Assembly: GCF_001425385.1 (NCBI RefSeq)
Contig: NZ_LMQO01000001.1
Location: forward strand, 620,001 to 684,000
Reading direction: 5' to 3'
Length of the DNA stretch: 64,000 nt
Origin: Sphingomonas sp. Leaf407
Lineage (GTDB): Bacteria > Pseudomonadota > Alphaproteobacteria > Sphingomonadales > Sphingomonadaceae
Numbering within the stretch: the stretch's first letter is position 1; every line of letters starts with the position of its first letter. The notes under the pieces are model-generated. The model had not been told where the DNA came from. It worked only from the letters and a program-made list of their open reading frames with translations, and made no database searches. The position numbers were made by a program, and so were the translations under genes. Positions 8,518 to 17,319 of this stretch are shown here, one piece after another.

Positions 8518-9783
8518 ATGGCAGACGGTACCCCGATCCCGAACGATCCCGAAACTTCCGTGCGACGTATGGGAGCGACCGGCACCGCCGCGCAGCCGCC
8601 GTCCGATCCGGTCGATGCGGTGGTCGACGCCCCGACCGAGGAACTGCGCCGCGACCGGCTGCTTGCCTCGCTCACGCTGATCGCCGGGGTCGGCCTGCTG
8701 CTCGCGCTGCCGTTCGCGCTTCAGGCGGGCGCGCGCTTCTTCCTGCCGCTCACCGCCGCGATCGTCATCGCCATCGCGCTGGTGCCGCTGCTCGAATGGC
8801 AGGAGCGTCACCGCGTTCCAGCACCGCTCGCCGCGCTGTTCTGCGTGCTGCTGTTCCTCATCATCGCCAATGGCGCGCTGGCCTCGATCGTCGTGCCGGC
8901 ATGGGGCTGGGCACAGATATTGCCCGAACGGATCGACCGGGTTCAGGCGAACGTCGCGCCGCTGATCGATTTCTACGCCAGCCTCGAAAAATTCGTGAAC
9001 GGCCTCATCACCAACGTCGCCAGCGCGCCCACGCGCCAGACGACCACCGCCGTCGCTCCGCCGCAATCGCTGCTCGACCTGTTCGCCACCTCGGCCCCGT
9101 CGGCGCTGCTGGAGATGTTCTTCGCGATCCTCGTGATCTATTTCTTCCTCGCCGGCTGGACCAACCTGCGCCGCGCGGCGATCACCAAGCGGACCAGCTT
9201 TGGCGGCGCGATGGCGACCGCGCGGGTGATCCAGAACGTCGTCGACGACACTTCGGCCTATCTCGGCACCATCACCCTCATCAACCTGATGCTGGGCGTC
9301 ATCGTCGCGATCGCGCTATGGTATATCGGCATGCCGACGCCACTGATGTGGGGCGGGATCGTCGCGCTGCTCAATTACGTGCCTTATCTGGGGCCGATCT
9401 TCGCCGCGCTGCTGCTGGCGCTGGGCGGACTGATGACCTTTACCGACATCTGGTGGGCGCTACTGCCGGCCGCGATCATGGTCGGCGCGCATCTGGTCGA
9501 GGCGAACGTCATCACCCCGCTGGTCGTCGGCCACCGCCTGACGATCAATCCGCTGATGATCCTCATTACCCTGAGCTTCTGGGGCTGGGTCTGGGGCACG
9601 CCCGGCGCGCTGCTGGCGGTGCCGCTGCTCATCATCATCCAGACGGTGCTGAAAGGCGCGGGCAAGCCCGACATCGCCGGCTTCCTGTTCGAACACGGCA
9701 CGCTGATCCAGGATATTCCGCCGCCGCAAAGAAATACCGCGAACGGCAACACCGGCGTTGACAGCCCCGGAACGGCTCCGTAA
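8518..9783 (+). CDS. AI-2E family (PerM/YhhT-like) membrane permease
   Basis: 421 residues. After about 50 hydrophilic residues come paired membrane segments (LASLTLIAGVGLLLALPFAL, FLPLTAAIVIAIALVPLL), a central soluble stretch, and a C-terminal membrane bundle including NYVPYLGPIFAALLLALGG and LVEANVITPLVVGHRL, which mark the family. Members export small molecules or sodium; the substrate here cannot be predicted. The last codons contain the TTGACA of the downstream tRNA-Asp promoter. Confidence 0.85.
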   Translation: MADGTPIPNDPETSVRRMGATGTAAQPPSDPVDAVVDAPTEELRRDRLLASLTLIAGVGLLLALPFALQAGARFFLPLTAAIVIAIALVPLLEWQERHRVPAPLAALFCVLLFLIIANGALASIVVPAWGWAQILPERIDRVQANVAPLIDFYASLEKFVNGLITNVASAPTRQTTTAVAPPQSLLDLFATSAPSALLEMFFAILVIYFFLAGWTNLRRAAITKRTSFGGAMATARVIQNVVDDTSAYLGTITLINLMLGVIVAIALWYIGMPTPLMWGGIVALLNYVPYLGPIFAALLLALGGLMTFTDIWWALLPAAIMVGAHLVEANVITPLVVGHRLTINPLMILITLSFWGWVWGTPGALLAVPLLIIIQTVLKGAGKPDIAGFLFEHGTLIQDIPPPQRNTANGNTGVDSPGTAP

Positions 9784-9786
9784 AGC
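9758..9786 (+). promoter_or_regulatory. Promoter of the first tRNA-Asp gene
   Basis: TTGACA (9758-9763), a 17-base spacer and TAAAGC (9781-9786). The -35 box is inside the coding sequence of the permease gene. The same layout precedes the second tRNA-Asp at the same distance, which supports it. Confidence 0.7.
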
Positions 9787-9804
9787 CCGCCTCCTCGCTA
9801 GAGA

Positions 9805-9878
<74 letters not shown>

Positions 9879-9946
9879 TTGGATGCGGTGGCCCTTCGCG
9901 AAGTTCCAGATCGTTACCGTCGATGTCTCGGACGCACGCCTAAACA

Positions 9947-10029
9947 CGTCATCCCAGCGAAAGCTGGGATCTCCCGGTGACAGCACGAGGCAAGTGCCGC
10001 TTGAGGCTCCAGCCTTCGCTGTAGCGACG
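9947..10029 (+). repeat. 83-bp dispersed palindromic repeat, copy B
   Basis: Same length and overall sequence as copy A at 2325-2407 but in opposite orientation. The hairpin ATCCCAG/CTGGGAT (9951-9970) encloses CGAAAG. It sits in the spacer between the two tRNA-Asp genes. Confidence 0.7.
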
Positions 10030-10089
10030 CTTGCCGGCGGCTGGATCGAACTGCAGCGCTACGGGTCCCAACTTTCTGCAAGCGGATCG

Positions 10090-10118
10090 TTGACAGGCCG
10101 GAACGGCGCTTCTAAAGC
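10090..10118 (+). promoter_or_regulatory. Promoter of the second tRNA-Asp gene
   Basis: TTGACA (10090-10095), 17-base spacer, TAAAGC (10113-10118), followed by the same leader as the first copy. Confidence 0.7.
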
Positions 10119-10136
10119 CCGCCTCCTCGCTAGAGA

Positions 10137-10210
<74 letters not shown>

Positions 10211-10217
10211 ACGGCGC

Positions 10218-10433
10218 CTACCGCCAGCGACCGGTTTCCATCCAGCGCAGCATTGCCCGCATCGGCAGCACCCACAACCACGCGATCCCGGCGACAAGAT
10301 AGAAGCCAAGCTGCACCAGCCAGTGCCAGCCGCCGATCGTGCCGGACAGCATCGCCACCGCCACCGCCCACAGCATCAGCAGGACGAGAATGGCGAGCAC
10401 GCCCACCGGTTTGCGCCAACTCGGCTCGTTCAC
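10218..10433 (-). CDS. DUF2842 family small membrane protein
   Basis: 71 residues with two membrane helices (VGVLAILVLLMLWAVAVAM and WLVQLGFYLVAGIAWLWVLP), the second ending in PMRAMLRWMETGRW. This size, the two helices and the Trp-rich C-terminus fit DUF2842, an alphaproteobacterial family of unknown role. The GTG start overlaps the stop of the 5-formyl-THF cyclo-ligase gene (GTGA), so it is translated with it. Confidence 0.8.
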   Translation of the reverse strand: MNEPSWRKPVGVLAILVLLMLWAVAVAMLSGTIGGWHWLVQLGFYLVAGIAWLWVLPMRAMLRWMETGRWR

Positions 10434-10975
10434 AATGTATCTCCAAAAATCCGAACGTCGCGTTCGGTGACGATCGCGTGCAGCGGCACGTCCCACGGAT
10501 CGGCCGGCAACACCGCCACCGCCTGTACCTCCCACGCGATACCGATTCGCCGCGCGTGCGGATATTCGGCGAATGCCCGGTCGTAATGCCCCGCCCCCTG
10601 GCCCAGCCGGTTGCCGACCGCGTCGAACCCGACCAGCGGCGTCAGGATGATGTCGGGCACCACGCTTGCCGCATCAGCCGGCGGCTGGCGCAACCCGAAC
10701 GGACCGGCGACCAAGGTCGCCGCCACCGCGAACCGGATTGGCGAGGTGCGGTCGATCACCACCGGCAGCGCCAGCGTAGCGCTGGCCGCCCGCACCGCTT
10801 CGTCGAACGCCGCCGGATCGGCCTCGCTCCCGATCGGCACATAGCTGGCGACGACCAGCCTGGGCCGCAGCGCATCGAGGAACAGGGCAGGGGGCAGGAT
10901 CGCACCGCCACCACCAGCGACGAACGCATCGCGCAAGCCACGCAGCCGCGCGCGCAAAGCACGTTTGTCGTTCAT
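10430..10975 (-). CDS. 5-formyltetrahydrofolate cyclo-ligase
   Basis: 181 residues, typical of the family. It converts 5-formyl-THF to 5,10-methenyl-THF with ATP. Visible are the N-terminal KRALRARLRGLR basic stretch, PLVGFDAVGNRLGQGAGHYDR (the phosphate-binding Gly loop with YDR end) and a conserved GIAWE strand. Start ATG 10975. In many proteobacteria this gene (ygfA) follows the 6S RNA gene, as it appears to here. Confidence 0.92.
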   Translation of the reverse strand: MNDKRALRARLRGLRDAFVAGGGGAILPPALFLDALRPRLVVASYVPIGSEADPAAFDEAVRAASATLALPVVIDRTSPIRFAVAATLVAGPFGLRQPPADAASVVPDIILTPLVGFDAVGNRLGQGAGHYDRAFAEYPHARRIGIAWEVQAVAVLPADPWDVPLHAIVTERDVRIFGDTL

Positions 10976-10989
10976 GATCGCATGGGGTG

Positions 10990-11150
10990 GCGGGACCACC
11001 ATGGGCCGTTTGCCGGAGTATCCACCGACGCACAGTACGTCAGGTGGGGATCATGTACGTCAGACCAGGATCTGCGCAGGGACAACCCCCTTGGATGAAG
11101 AGATAGCCTCAGGGATAGTTCAAGGCTCGCACCGGGCAGTACCCGCCGAC
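10990..11150 (-). ncRNA. ssrS: Probable 6S RNA (ssrS)
   Basis: The space between zapA and the 5-formyl-THF cyclo-ligase gene, about 190 bases without an ORF, is where proteobacteria usually keep ssrS. A good minus-strand promoter (11154-11182) points into it. The two ends can pair in an imperfect closing stem: GGGTCG near 11153 with CGGCCC near 11005, and CTGCC with GGTGG further in. No full fold was computed and ends are approximate. 6S RNA binds the sigma-70 RNA polymerase holoenzyme in stationary phase. Confidence 0.6.
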
Positions 11151-11153
11151 CCC

Positions 11154-11182
11154 TATGTAGGACGCGCGGCGGGGCAGGGCAA
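11154..11182 (-). promoter_or_regulatory. Promoter of the probable 6S RNA
   Basis: On the minus strand TTGCCC (11182-11177), a 17-base spacer and TACATA (11159-11154). The predicted start is near 11147-11150. The same TTGCCC -35 box is used before tRNA-Leu. Confidence 0.55.
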
Positions 11183-11200
11183 TGGCGTGCATTCCCCTTT

Positions 11201-11320
11201 CCCTCGCCCCTGAAAGGGGAGAGGGATGCGCAGACTTGGTCTTTGCGCAAGCAAAGTCCTAGTCGGAGCTGGGAGAGGGGTAGGCGCTTGCGCAAGCAAG
11301 CGCGCGAGCCGTCGGCTCGC
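11201..11320. repeat. Chain of back-to-back hairpins between zapA and 6S RNA
   Basis: In order: CCCT..CCCCT-GAA-AGGGG..AGGG (11201-11225); AGAC-TTG-GTCT (11232-11242); CTTTGC-GCAA-GCAAAG (11241-11256); GCGCTTGC-GCAA-GCAAGCGC (11284-11303); GCGAGCC-GTC-GGCTCGC (11304-11320), which ends on the first base of the zapA stop codon. They could terminate or stabilise the minus-strand zapA transcript. Confidence 0.65.
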
Positions 11321-11616
11321 TATTCCCCCGCCGGCTCCTCCAGCGCTGCCGCCACCGCCTCCAGCCGTTCGGCGATTCGCTCCAGCACCGCCGGGGGCAG
11401 CCCCGCTGCCGGGTTCGCCTCGCGCTCCGACAATTGGTCCGCCAGCATCAGCGCGATATACAGCAACGTCCGCTCGGACGATCCGCCCGACGCGCGCTGC
11501 GCGGTGGCGGCATGCCGTTCCAGCATCGCGCCCAGCGCACGCAGCGACGATTCCTCGCCATCGCGACATGCTACCAGATGCGGCCGCCCAGCGACCGTCA
11601 ACGTCACCTGCGCCAT
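11320..11616 (-). CDS. zapA: Cell division protein ZapA-like
   Basis: 98 residues. It opens with QVTLTVAGRPHLVACRDGEE, the beta-strand start typical of ZapA, then a long helix with ALMLADQLSE and an Ala/Glu-rich coiled coil to the C-terminus. ZapA bundles FtsZ filaments in the Z ring. Its place upstream of 6S RNA and the cyclo-ligase is the usual proteobacterial order. Its ATG overlaps the stop of the small gene upstream. Confidence 0.8.
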   Translation of the reverse strand: MAQVTLTVAGRPHLVACRDGEESSLRALGAMLERHAATAQRASGGSSERTLLYIALMLADQLSEREANPAAGLPPAVLERIAERLEAVAAALEEPAGE

Positions 11617-11807
11617 CAGTCCGCTCCCGCTTCCCTGGCGATCAGCGCGTCGATCGCGACGATCGCATCGGCCATCCGCGCCTTCAGCATCGTATGGCGC
11701 CGTTCGAGCGAATCGGTGGCGAAGGCACGCACCTGCCCGGCGCGCTCGATGCGCGCCAGCGCACGTTCGATCCGCTCGATCGCGGCGGTGTGGGGATCGT
11801 CGGTCAT
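11616..11807 (-). CDS. Small coiled-coil protein upstream of zapA
   Basis: 63 residues, nearly all helical and charged (IERIERALARIERAG... LERRHTMLKARM...). It overlaps zapA by ATGA and so is translated with it. A short coiled-coil protein of unknown role is common at this place next to tkt in alphaproteobacteria; a part in Z-ring assembly is a guess from position only. Confidence 0.65.
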   Translation of the reverse strand: MTDDPHTAAIERIERALARIERAGQVRAFATDSLERRHTMLKARMADAIVAIDALIAREAGAD

Positions 11808-11824
11808 ACCAGGAAGCTGGGATT

Positions 11825-11840
11825 GCTAAACATGTTAAAC
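11825..11840 (+). promoter_or_regulatory. Tandem GTTnAAC-type site upstream of tkt
   Basis: GCTAAAC-AT-GTTAAAC, two seven-base units two bases apart, in the divergent spacer between the coiled-coil gene and tkt. It matches 13 of 16 bases with the site at 17051-17066. A possible operator; the binding protein is unknown. A TTGACG (11859-11864) lies just downstream and may be the tkt -35 box. Confidence 0.4.
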
Positions 11841-11929
11841 AAGATGGTACCTTGCCGGTTGACGGATCGTCGCCACGGTTCCAAAGGCTCGCGCGACACC
11901 GTTGTTTCCAGCGCCCAACAGGAGTGCGC

Positions 11930-13909
11930 GTGACCATTTCCCAGCTCGAACTCGCCAACGCCATCCGCATCCTGTCGATGGACGGCGTCGAAGCCGCCAA
12001 TTCGGGGCATCCCGGCATGCCGATGGGCATGGCCGATGTCGCGACGGTCCTGTGGTCGAAATTCCTGAAGTTCGATCCCGCCGACCCGCACTGGGCCGAC
12101 CGCGACCGGTTCGTCCTGTCGGCGGGGCATGGATCGATGCTGATCTACTCGCTGCTCCACCTGACCGGCTATGCCCGGCCGACGATCGGCGACATCGCCT
12201 CGTTCCGCCAGCTCGGCAGCCCGTGCGCCGGCCACCCCGAGAATTTCGAGCTGCCCGGCATCGAATGCACCACCGGCCCGCTGGGGCAGGGCCTCGCGAT
12301 GGCGGTCGGCATGGCGACCGCCGAACGCCACCTCAACACCGTGTTCGGCGACGACCTGGTCGATCACCGCACGTGGGTGGTGGCCGGCGACGGCTGCCTG
12401 ATGGAAGGCATCAACCATGAGGCGATCGGCCTTGCCGGGCATCTCGGCCTCGGCCGGCTGAACGTGCTGTGGGACGACAATCGCATCACCATCGACGGGT
12501 CGACCGACCTGTCGACCAGCGAGGATATTCCCGCCCGCTACGCCGCTACCGGCTGGCACGTCGTCGCCTGCGACGGCCACGATTTCGCCGACATCGAACG
12601 CGCGCTGGCCGAGGCGCTGGCCGATCCGCGCCCGTCGCTGGTCGCCTGCCGCACGGTCATCGGTAAGGGCGCGCCGAACAAGGGCGGCAGCCACAAGGTC
12701 CATGGCTCGCCGCTGGGGGCCGAGGAAATTCTGGCGACCCGCGCCGCCTTGCTGTGGGAACATGAACCCTTCCATCTGCCCGAGCCATTGACCGATGCGT
12801 GGAAGGCGATCGGCGCGCAGGGGCAGGACCTTCATGCGGCATGGAACGATCGGCTGGCAAGCCGTTCGGATCGTGCCGAATTCGAACGCCGCATGGCCAA
12901 CCGCCTGCCTGACGGCTGGTCGCTCGGCGATCACATCGCGTCGCTGATCGCCGAGCCGAAGAAGATCGCCACCCGCGTCGCCTCGTCGCTGGCACTCGAA
13001 GCGATCAACGCCGCGCTGCCCGAAACCATCGGCGGCTCGGCCGACCTGACCCCGTCGAACAACACCCAGACCAAGGCGCTCGTACCGCTGACCGCAACCG
13101 ATTATGCGGGCCGTTACATCCATTACGGCATCCGCGAATTCGGCATGTCGGCGGCGATGAACGGCATGGCGCTGCACGGTGGCGTGCTGCCCTATGGCGG
13201 TACCTTCCTCGTGTTCGCCGACTACGCCCGCCCCGCGATCCGCCTGTCGGCGCTCCAGAATGCCGGCGTCGTTTATGTCATGACGCACGACTCGATCGGT
13301 CTGGGCGAGGACGGTCCGACCCACCAGCCGATCGAGCATGTGATGAGCCTGCGCCTCATTCCCGGCCTCGACGTGTACCGCCCGGCCGATGCGGTCGAGA
13401 CGGCGGAATGCTGGGAACTGGCGGTGCAGCGCCGCGACGGTCCGTCGCTTCTCGCGCTGTCGCGTCAGAACCTGCCGCAGCTCCGCACCGAAGCGAGCGA
13501 GAACCGCTCGGCCCGCGGCGCATACCGTCTGAAGGCCGCGCAGGCCGACCGCCGCGTCATCTTGATCGCCAGCGGTTCGGAGGTCGAGATCGCGACCAAC
13601 GTCGCCGCCGCCCTCGAAGCGCAGGGGATCGGGGCCGATGTCGTGTCGATGCCCTGCTGGTCGCGCTTCGACGCGCAGGACGCCGCCTATCGCGAGGACG
13701 TGCTGCCCCACGCCCGCCCGAGCGAAATCCTCCGCGTCTCGATCGAGGCGGGAACGACGATCGGCTGGGAACGCTACACGATGGTCGACGGCTTGCGCTT
13801 CGGCATCGACCGGTTCGGCGCATCGGCCCCGGCGGACAAGCTCTACGATTATTTCGGCCTTACCGCCGATGCCATCACCGCAAAGGTGCTGGCGCGGCTC
13901 GCGAACTGA
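11930..13909 (+). CDS. tkt: Transketolase
   Basis: 659 residues. It moves two-carbon ketol units between sugar phosphates with thiamine diphosphate, linking the pentose-phosphate and glycolytic pools. Present: [18 protein letters not shown], the ThDP/Mg motif [13 protein letters not shown] near residue 153 with the later DDNRITIDG, and the pyrimidine-domain sequence [18 protein letters not shown]. The GTG start at 11930 has AGGAG seven bases upstream. First gene of the run tkt-gap-MOSC-pgk. Confidence 0.96.
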   Translation: MTISQLELANAIRILSMDGVEAANSGHPGMPMGMADVATVLWSKFLKFDPADPHWADRDRFVLSAGHGSMLIYSLLHLTGYARPTIGDIASFRQLGSPCAGHPENFELPGIECTTGPLGQGLAMAVGMATAERHLNTVFGDDLVDHRTWVVAGDGCLMEGINHEAIGLAGHLGLGRLNVLWDDNRITIDGSTDLSTSEDIPARYAATGWHVVACDGHDFADIERALAEALADPRPSLVACRTVIGKGAPNKGGSHKVHGSPLGAEEILATRAALLWEHEPFHLPEPLTDAWKAIGAQGQDLHAAWNDRLASRSDRAEFERRMANRLPDGWSLGDHIASLIAEPKKIATRVASSLALEAINAALPETIGGSADLTPSNNTQTKALVPLTATDYAGRYIHYGIREFGMSAAMNGMALHGGVLPYGGTFLVFADYARPAIRLSALQNAGVVYVMTHDSIGLGEDGPTHQPIEHVMSLRLIPGLDVYRPADAVETAECWELAVQRRDGPSLLALSRQNLPQLRTEASENRSARGAYRLKAAQADRRVILIASGSEVEIATNVAAALEAQGIGADVVSMPCWSRFDAQDAAYREDVLPHARPSEILRVSIEAGTTIGWERYTMVDGLRFGIDRFGASAPADKLYDYFGLTADAITAKVLARLAN

Positions 13910-13922
13910 GGGAGACGAGGAT

Positions 13923-14927
13923 ATGACGAAGGTAGCGATCAACGGGTTCGGACGCATCGGCCGTCTGGTGGCGCGCGCGATCCTCGAGCGCCCCGACAGC
14001 GGCCTCGACCTGGTGGCGATCAACGATCTGGCCGACGCCACGTCGAACGCTTGGCTGTTCAGCCGCGATTCGATCCACGGCAAATATCCGGGCGAGGTGT
14101 CGGCCGAGGGTGACGATCTGGTCGTCGACGGCAAGCGCATCCGCGTGACCGCCGAGCGCGATCCCGCCAACCTGCCGCACGGCGAACTGGGCGTCGAACT
14201 GGTGCTCGAATGCACCGGCTTCTTCACCGATCGCGCATCGTGCCAGAAGCATATCGACGCCGGCGCGCGCCGCGTCCTCATCTCGGCACCGGGCAAGAAC
14301 GTCGACCTGACCGTCGTCTACGGCGTCAACCACGACAAGCTGGAGGCCGGCCACACGATCGTGTCGAACGCTTCGTGTACCACCAACTGCCTCGCGCCGG
14401 TCGCCAAGGTGCTGAACGACAGCATCGGCATCGAACGCGGGCTGATGACCACGGTCCACGCCTATACCAATGACCAGAAGATCCTCGACCAGATCCACCC
14501 CGATCTGCGTCGTGCCCGCGCCGCCGCGCTGTCGATCATCCCGACGACCACCGGCGCCGCCCGCGCGGTCGGCGAAGTGCTGCCCGAACTCAAGGGCAAG
14601 CTCGACGGTTCGGCGGTGCGCGTGCCGGTGCCGACCGGCAGCCTTATCGACCTGACCTTCACGCCGAAGCGCGACACGACGAAGGAAGAGGTCAACCAGT
14701 TGCTCAAGGATGCCGCCGAGGGTGCGCTGAAGGGCGTGCTAGAATATTCGACCGACCCGCTGGTGTCGGCCGACATCGTCCACACCCCCGCCTCGTCGAC
14801 GGTCGACAGCCTCGAAACCGCCGTGCTCGACGGCAAGCTGGTCCGGGTCGTGTCGTGGTACGACAATGAATGGGGCTTCTCGAACCGCATGGTCGACACC
14901 GCGACCGCGATGGCGAAGCTCGGCTGA
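13923..14927 (+). CDS. gap: Glyceraldehyde-3-phosphate dehydrogenase
   Basis: 334 residues. NAD-binding start [17 protein letters not shown], catalytic Cys152 in [26 protein letters not shown], and C-terminal [12 protein letters not shown]. Asp at the end of the second strand (INDLAD) favours NAD over NADP. GGAGACGAGG precedes the ATG, 13 bases after tkt. Confidence 0.97.
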   Translation: MTKVAINGFGRIGRLVARAILERPDSGLDLVAINDLADATSNAWLFSRDSIHGKYPGEVSAEGDDLVVDGKRIRVTAERDPANLPHGELGVELVLECTGFFTDRASCQKHIDAGARRVLISAPGKNVDLTVVYGVNHDKLEAGHTIVSNASCTTNCLAPVAKVLNDSIGIERGLMTTVHAYTNDQKILDQIHPDLRRARAAALSIIPTTTGAARAVGEVLPELKGKLDGSAVRVPVPTGSLIDLTFTPKRDTTKEEVNQLLKDAAEGALKGVLEYSTDPLVSADIVHTPASSTVDSLETAVLDGKLVRVVSWYDNEWGFSNRMVDTATAMAKLG

Positions 14928-14932
14928 GCCAC

Positions 14933-15415
14933 ATGGCGGGTGGTATCCTCAAGGGCATCGCCCGCCACGCCTTCTCGCGCGGGCCGATCGAGCTTGTCCC
15001 GTCGGTCCGCGTGACCCGCGAGGGCGGGCTCGACGGCGATTTTCGCGGTAGCCTGAAACCCGGCCGCAACAAGCGGCAGGTGTCGCTGATGGAAGTCGGC
15101 GACTGGGCGCAGGCGATGACGCTGATCGGCCACGACCTGCCGTGGTGGGAACGCCGCGCCAATTTACTGGTCGAGGGGTTCGACCTGCCGCAGACGCCGG
15201 GTGCGCGCATCCGCGTCGGCGGGGTGCTGCTCGAAATCACCAAGGAATGCGATCCGTGCAGCCGCATGGAGACGATCGCCGAGGGCCTGCGCGCCGCGCT
15301 CACCCCCGACTGGCGCGGTGGTGCGCTGGCGCAGGTGGTCGAGGGCGGCACCATCGCCGTCGGCGACGCGATCGAACTGGAACAACCCCGTCAGGGCAGC
15401 GCCCGGGAGCGATAA
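14933..15415 (+). CDS. MOSC domain protein
   Basis: 160 residues, one domain. [17 protein letters not shown] at the N-terminus, [15 protein letters not shown], and the Cys-containing [14 protein letters not shown] match stand-alone MOSC proteins, which handle sulfur or molybdenum-cofactor-linked reactions such as N-hydroxylated base reduction (YiiM class). It starts 5 bases after gap and ends one base before pgk, so it is inside the glycolytic operon, an unusual place. Substrate unknown. Confidence 0.82.
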   Translation: MAGGILKGIARHAFSRGPIELVPSVRVTREGGLDGDFRGSLKPGRNKRQVSLMEVGDWAQAMTLIGHDLPWWERRANLLVEGFDLPQTPGARIRVGGVLLEITKECDPCSRMETIAEGLRAALTPDWRGGALAQVVEGGTIAVGDAIELEQPRQGSARER

Positions 15416-15416
15416 C

Positions 15417-16607
15417 ATGAGCCGGAATTTCAAGACGCTCGACGACATGGGCGACCTGACGGGCAAGCGCGTGCTGGTCCGCGAGGATCTGAACGTGCCG
15501 ATGGCCGATGGCGCGGTCAGTGACGACACCCGCCTGCGCGCCACGATCGGCACCGTCGGCGAACTGGCCGATCGCGGCGCGATCGTGCTGATCCTCGCCC
15601 ATTTCGGCCGGCCCAAGGGGCAGCCGAACCCTACCATGTCACTTGCCCCGGTCACGAAGCCACTGGCGGAGGTGCTGGGTCGCGAAGTCCGCTTCGTCGA
15701 CTGGGACGGCGCGGCGGACGCGATCGCGACGATGCAGCCGGGCGATATTGCCGTGCTGGAGAATACCCGCTTCTTCGCCGGCGAAGAGAAGAACGATCCG
15801 CAACTCGTTGAGAAGATGGCCGCGCTCGGCGACTATTACGTCAACGACGCCTTCTCGGCCGCGCACCGCGCCCATGCCTCGACCGAGGGGCTGGCGCACC
15901 GGCTCCCCGCCTTTGCCGGGCGGCAGATGGAAGCCGAGTTGGACGCGCTCGACAAGGCGCTGGGCAATCCACAGCACCCGGTCGCGGCGGTTGTCGGCGG
16001 GGCCAAGGTGTCGTCGAAGCTCGACGTGCTGAAGCATCTGGTCGGGCAGGTCGATCACCTCATCATCGGTGGCGGCATGGCCAACACCTTCCTCGCGGCG
16101 CGCGGTGTCGATGTCGGCAAGTCGCTATGCGAGCATGATCTGACCGGCACGGCGGACGAAATCTTCGACGCGGCGGAAAAGGCCGGCTGCACCATCCACC
16201 TGCCCTATGACGTGGTAGTCGCGACCGAGTTCCGGCCGAACCCGGCGACCCGCACCGTCAACGTCCACGAAGTCGCCGCCGACGAGATGATCCTCGACGT
16301 TGGTCCCGCCGCCACCGAGGCGCTGGGTGATGTGCTCAAGAACTGCCGGACTTTGGTGTGGAACGGCCCGATGGGCGCGTTCGAAACCCCGCCGTTCGAC
16401 ATCGCGACGGTCGCGCTTGCCCGCACGGCGGCGGCGCTGACCACCGATGGTTCGCTGGTGTCGGTCGCCGGCGGTGGCGATACCGTCGCCGCGCTCAACC
16501 AGGCCGGCGTGTCAGGCCAGTTCAGCTTCATCTCGACGGCAGGCGGCGCCTTCCTCGAATGGATGGAAGGCAAGGAACTCCCCGGCGTGGCGGCGCTGGC
16601 GCGCTGA
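15417..16607 (+). CDS. pgk: Phosphoglycerate kinase
   Basis: 396 residues. [11 protein letters not shown] near the N-terminus, LAHFGRPKG, the hinge and nucleotide segments [15 protein letters not shown] and GGGMANTFL, and the C-terminal [11 protein letters not shown] are all present. It catalyses the ATP-forming step from 1,3-bisphosphoglycerate and works directly after Gap. The ATG begins one base after the MOSC stop. Confidence 0.97.
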   Translation: MSRNFKTLDDMGDLTGKRVLVREDLNVPMADGAVSDDTRLRATIGTVGELADRGAIVLILAHFGRPKGQPNPTMSLAPVTKPLAEVLGREVRFVDWDGAADAIATMQPGDIAVLENTRFFAGEEKNDPQLVEKMAALGDYYVNDAFSAAHRAHASTEGLAHRLPAFAGRQMEAELDALDKALGNPQHPVAAVVGGAKVSSKLDVLKHLVGQVDHLIIGGGMANTFLAARGVDVGKSLCEHDLTGTADEIFDAAEKAGCTIHLPYDVVVATEFRPNPATRTVNVHEVAADEMILDVGPAATEALGDVLKNCRTLVWNGPMGAFETPPFDIATVALARTAAALTTDGSLVSVAGGGDTVAALNQAGVSGQFSFISTAGGAFLEWMEGKELPGVAALAR

Positions 16608-16671
16608 TCCCGACCGCCAGGGCTGATCGTCGCATCCGTCTTGGCGGCCCACCGCCAAAACCACCCACGAT

Positions 16672-16697
16672 CGTCATTCCGGCGAAGGCCGGAATCC
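16672..16697 (+). repeat. Short CGAAGG-loop hairpin repeat
   Basis: ATTCCGG-CGAAGG-CCGGAAT (16676-16695) flanked by cgtc and cc. Same loop and stem length as the hairpin in the 83-bp repeats, with a different but still paired stem. Similar short palindromes are dispersed through many proteobacterial genomes. Confidence 0.7.
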
Positions 16698-16750
16698 ATA
16701 CACGCTGACCTGTCGCCTCCAGCGAGGGCGGCAGTTGCGCCAGAAAATCT

Positions 16751-16911
16751 GGTTCACGCGGAGGCGCGGAGGCGCGGAGGAGTTGCGCCAGCGGTGACGC
16801 CCCCCGCGCCAGCGGCTTCAACGTCCGTGGCAACCGGACGCGGCGTCTCCCGATCGCGCACCACGCGCCCGGAACGAACCTCCTCCGCGTCTCCGCGCCT
16901 CCGCGTGAACC
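16751..16911. repeat. 161-bp inverted-repeat element after pgk
   Basis: Arms of 31 bases at 16751-16781 and 16881-16911 are inverted copies with one mismatch, made of GGAGGCGC units. The 99-base centre has no ORF. The rest of the 475-base gap (16608-17082) has a Leu/Ala-free, GC-rich text with 'ctctgcgcctttgcgcctctgcgcg' type repeats and no gene that can be supported. No transposase is present, so this is at most a non-autonomous element. Confidence 0.65.
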
Positions 16912-17050
16912 CCATATCCTTTCTCTCGAACCGCCCGTCCCAAAGCGCACCCGCTCTGCGCCTTTGCGCCTCTGCGCGAACAACTCCTTCTTCAAAGCCC
17001 CCAGCAACCCCTAACAATCCGCTTGATCCCGCCTCCGACCCCCGCTACCC

Positions 17051-17066
17051 GTTCAACACGTTAAAC
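17051..17066 (+). promoter_or_regulatory. Tandem GTTnAAC-type site before the toxin-antitoxin pair
   Basis: GTTCAAC-AC-GTTAAAC, 17 bases before the antitoxin start. The position suits autorepression by the ribbon-helix-helix antitoxin. The near copy upstream of tkt (11825-11840) raises the alternative of a shared regulator of the carbon genes. Confidence 0.45.
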
Positions 17067-17082
17067 GGAAGGCGGCCCCCGC

Positions 17083-17319
17083 GTGCTTGGCGTACGACTC
17101 GATACCGAACTGGAAGAACGGCTGGCGAATGTCGCCCGCTCGCAGGGCCGCTCGAAGAGCGACATCGCCCGCGACGCGGTGCGCCGCTACGTCGAACTGC
17201 ATGACGAGGCGTTCCGCGCCGAAGCCCGCCGCCAGTCCGAACGCGCCGCCGCGCGCGACGACGGCGCCGACTGGGCCTTCTTCGACCGGGTGGAAGCGGA
17301 GGACGGCCGGTGGAAATAA
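17083..17319 (+). CDS. Ribbon-helix-helix antitoxin
   Basis: 78 residues. MLGVRLDTELEERLANVARSQGRSKSDIARDAV... is a standard MetJ/Arc-type ribbon-helix-helix: one beta strand, then helix-turn-helix with SKSDIARDAVRRYVE. The C-terminal half is a charged tail ending in EDGRWK that would wrap the toxin. Start GTG 17083. It overlaps the toxin gene by 10 bases. Confidence 0.85.
   Translation: MLGVRLDTELEERLANVARSQGRSKSDIARDAVRRYVELHDEAFRAEARRQSERAAARDDGADWAFFDRVEAEDGRWK

Noticed and set aside
11804..14296. Long minus-strand frame opposite tkt and gap
   Set aside because: No recognisable motif; tkt and gap are certain.
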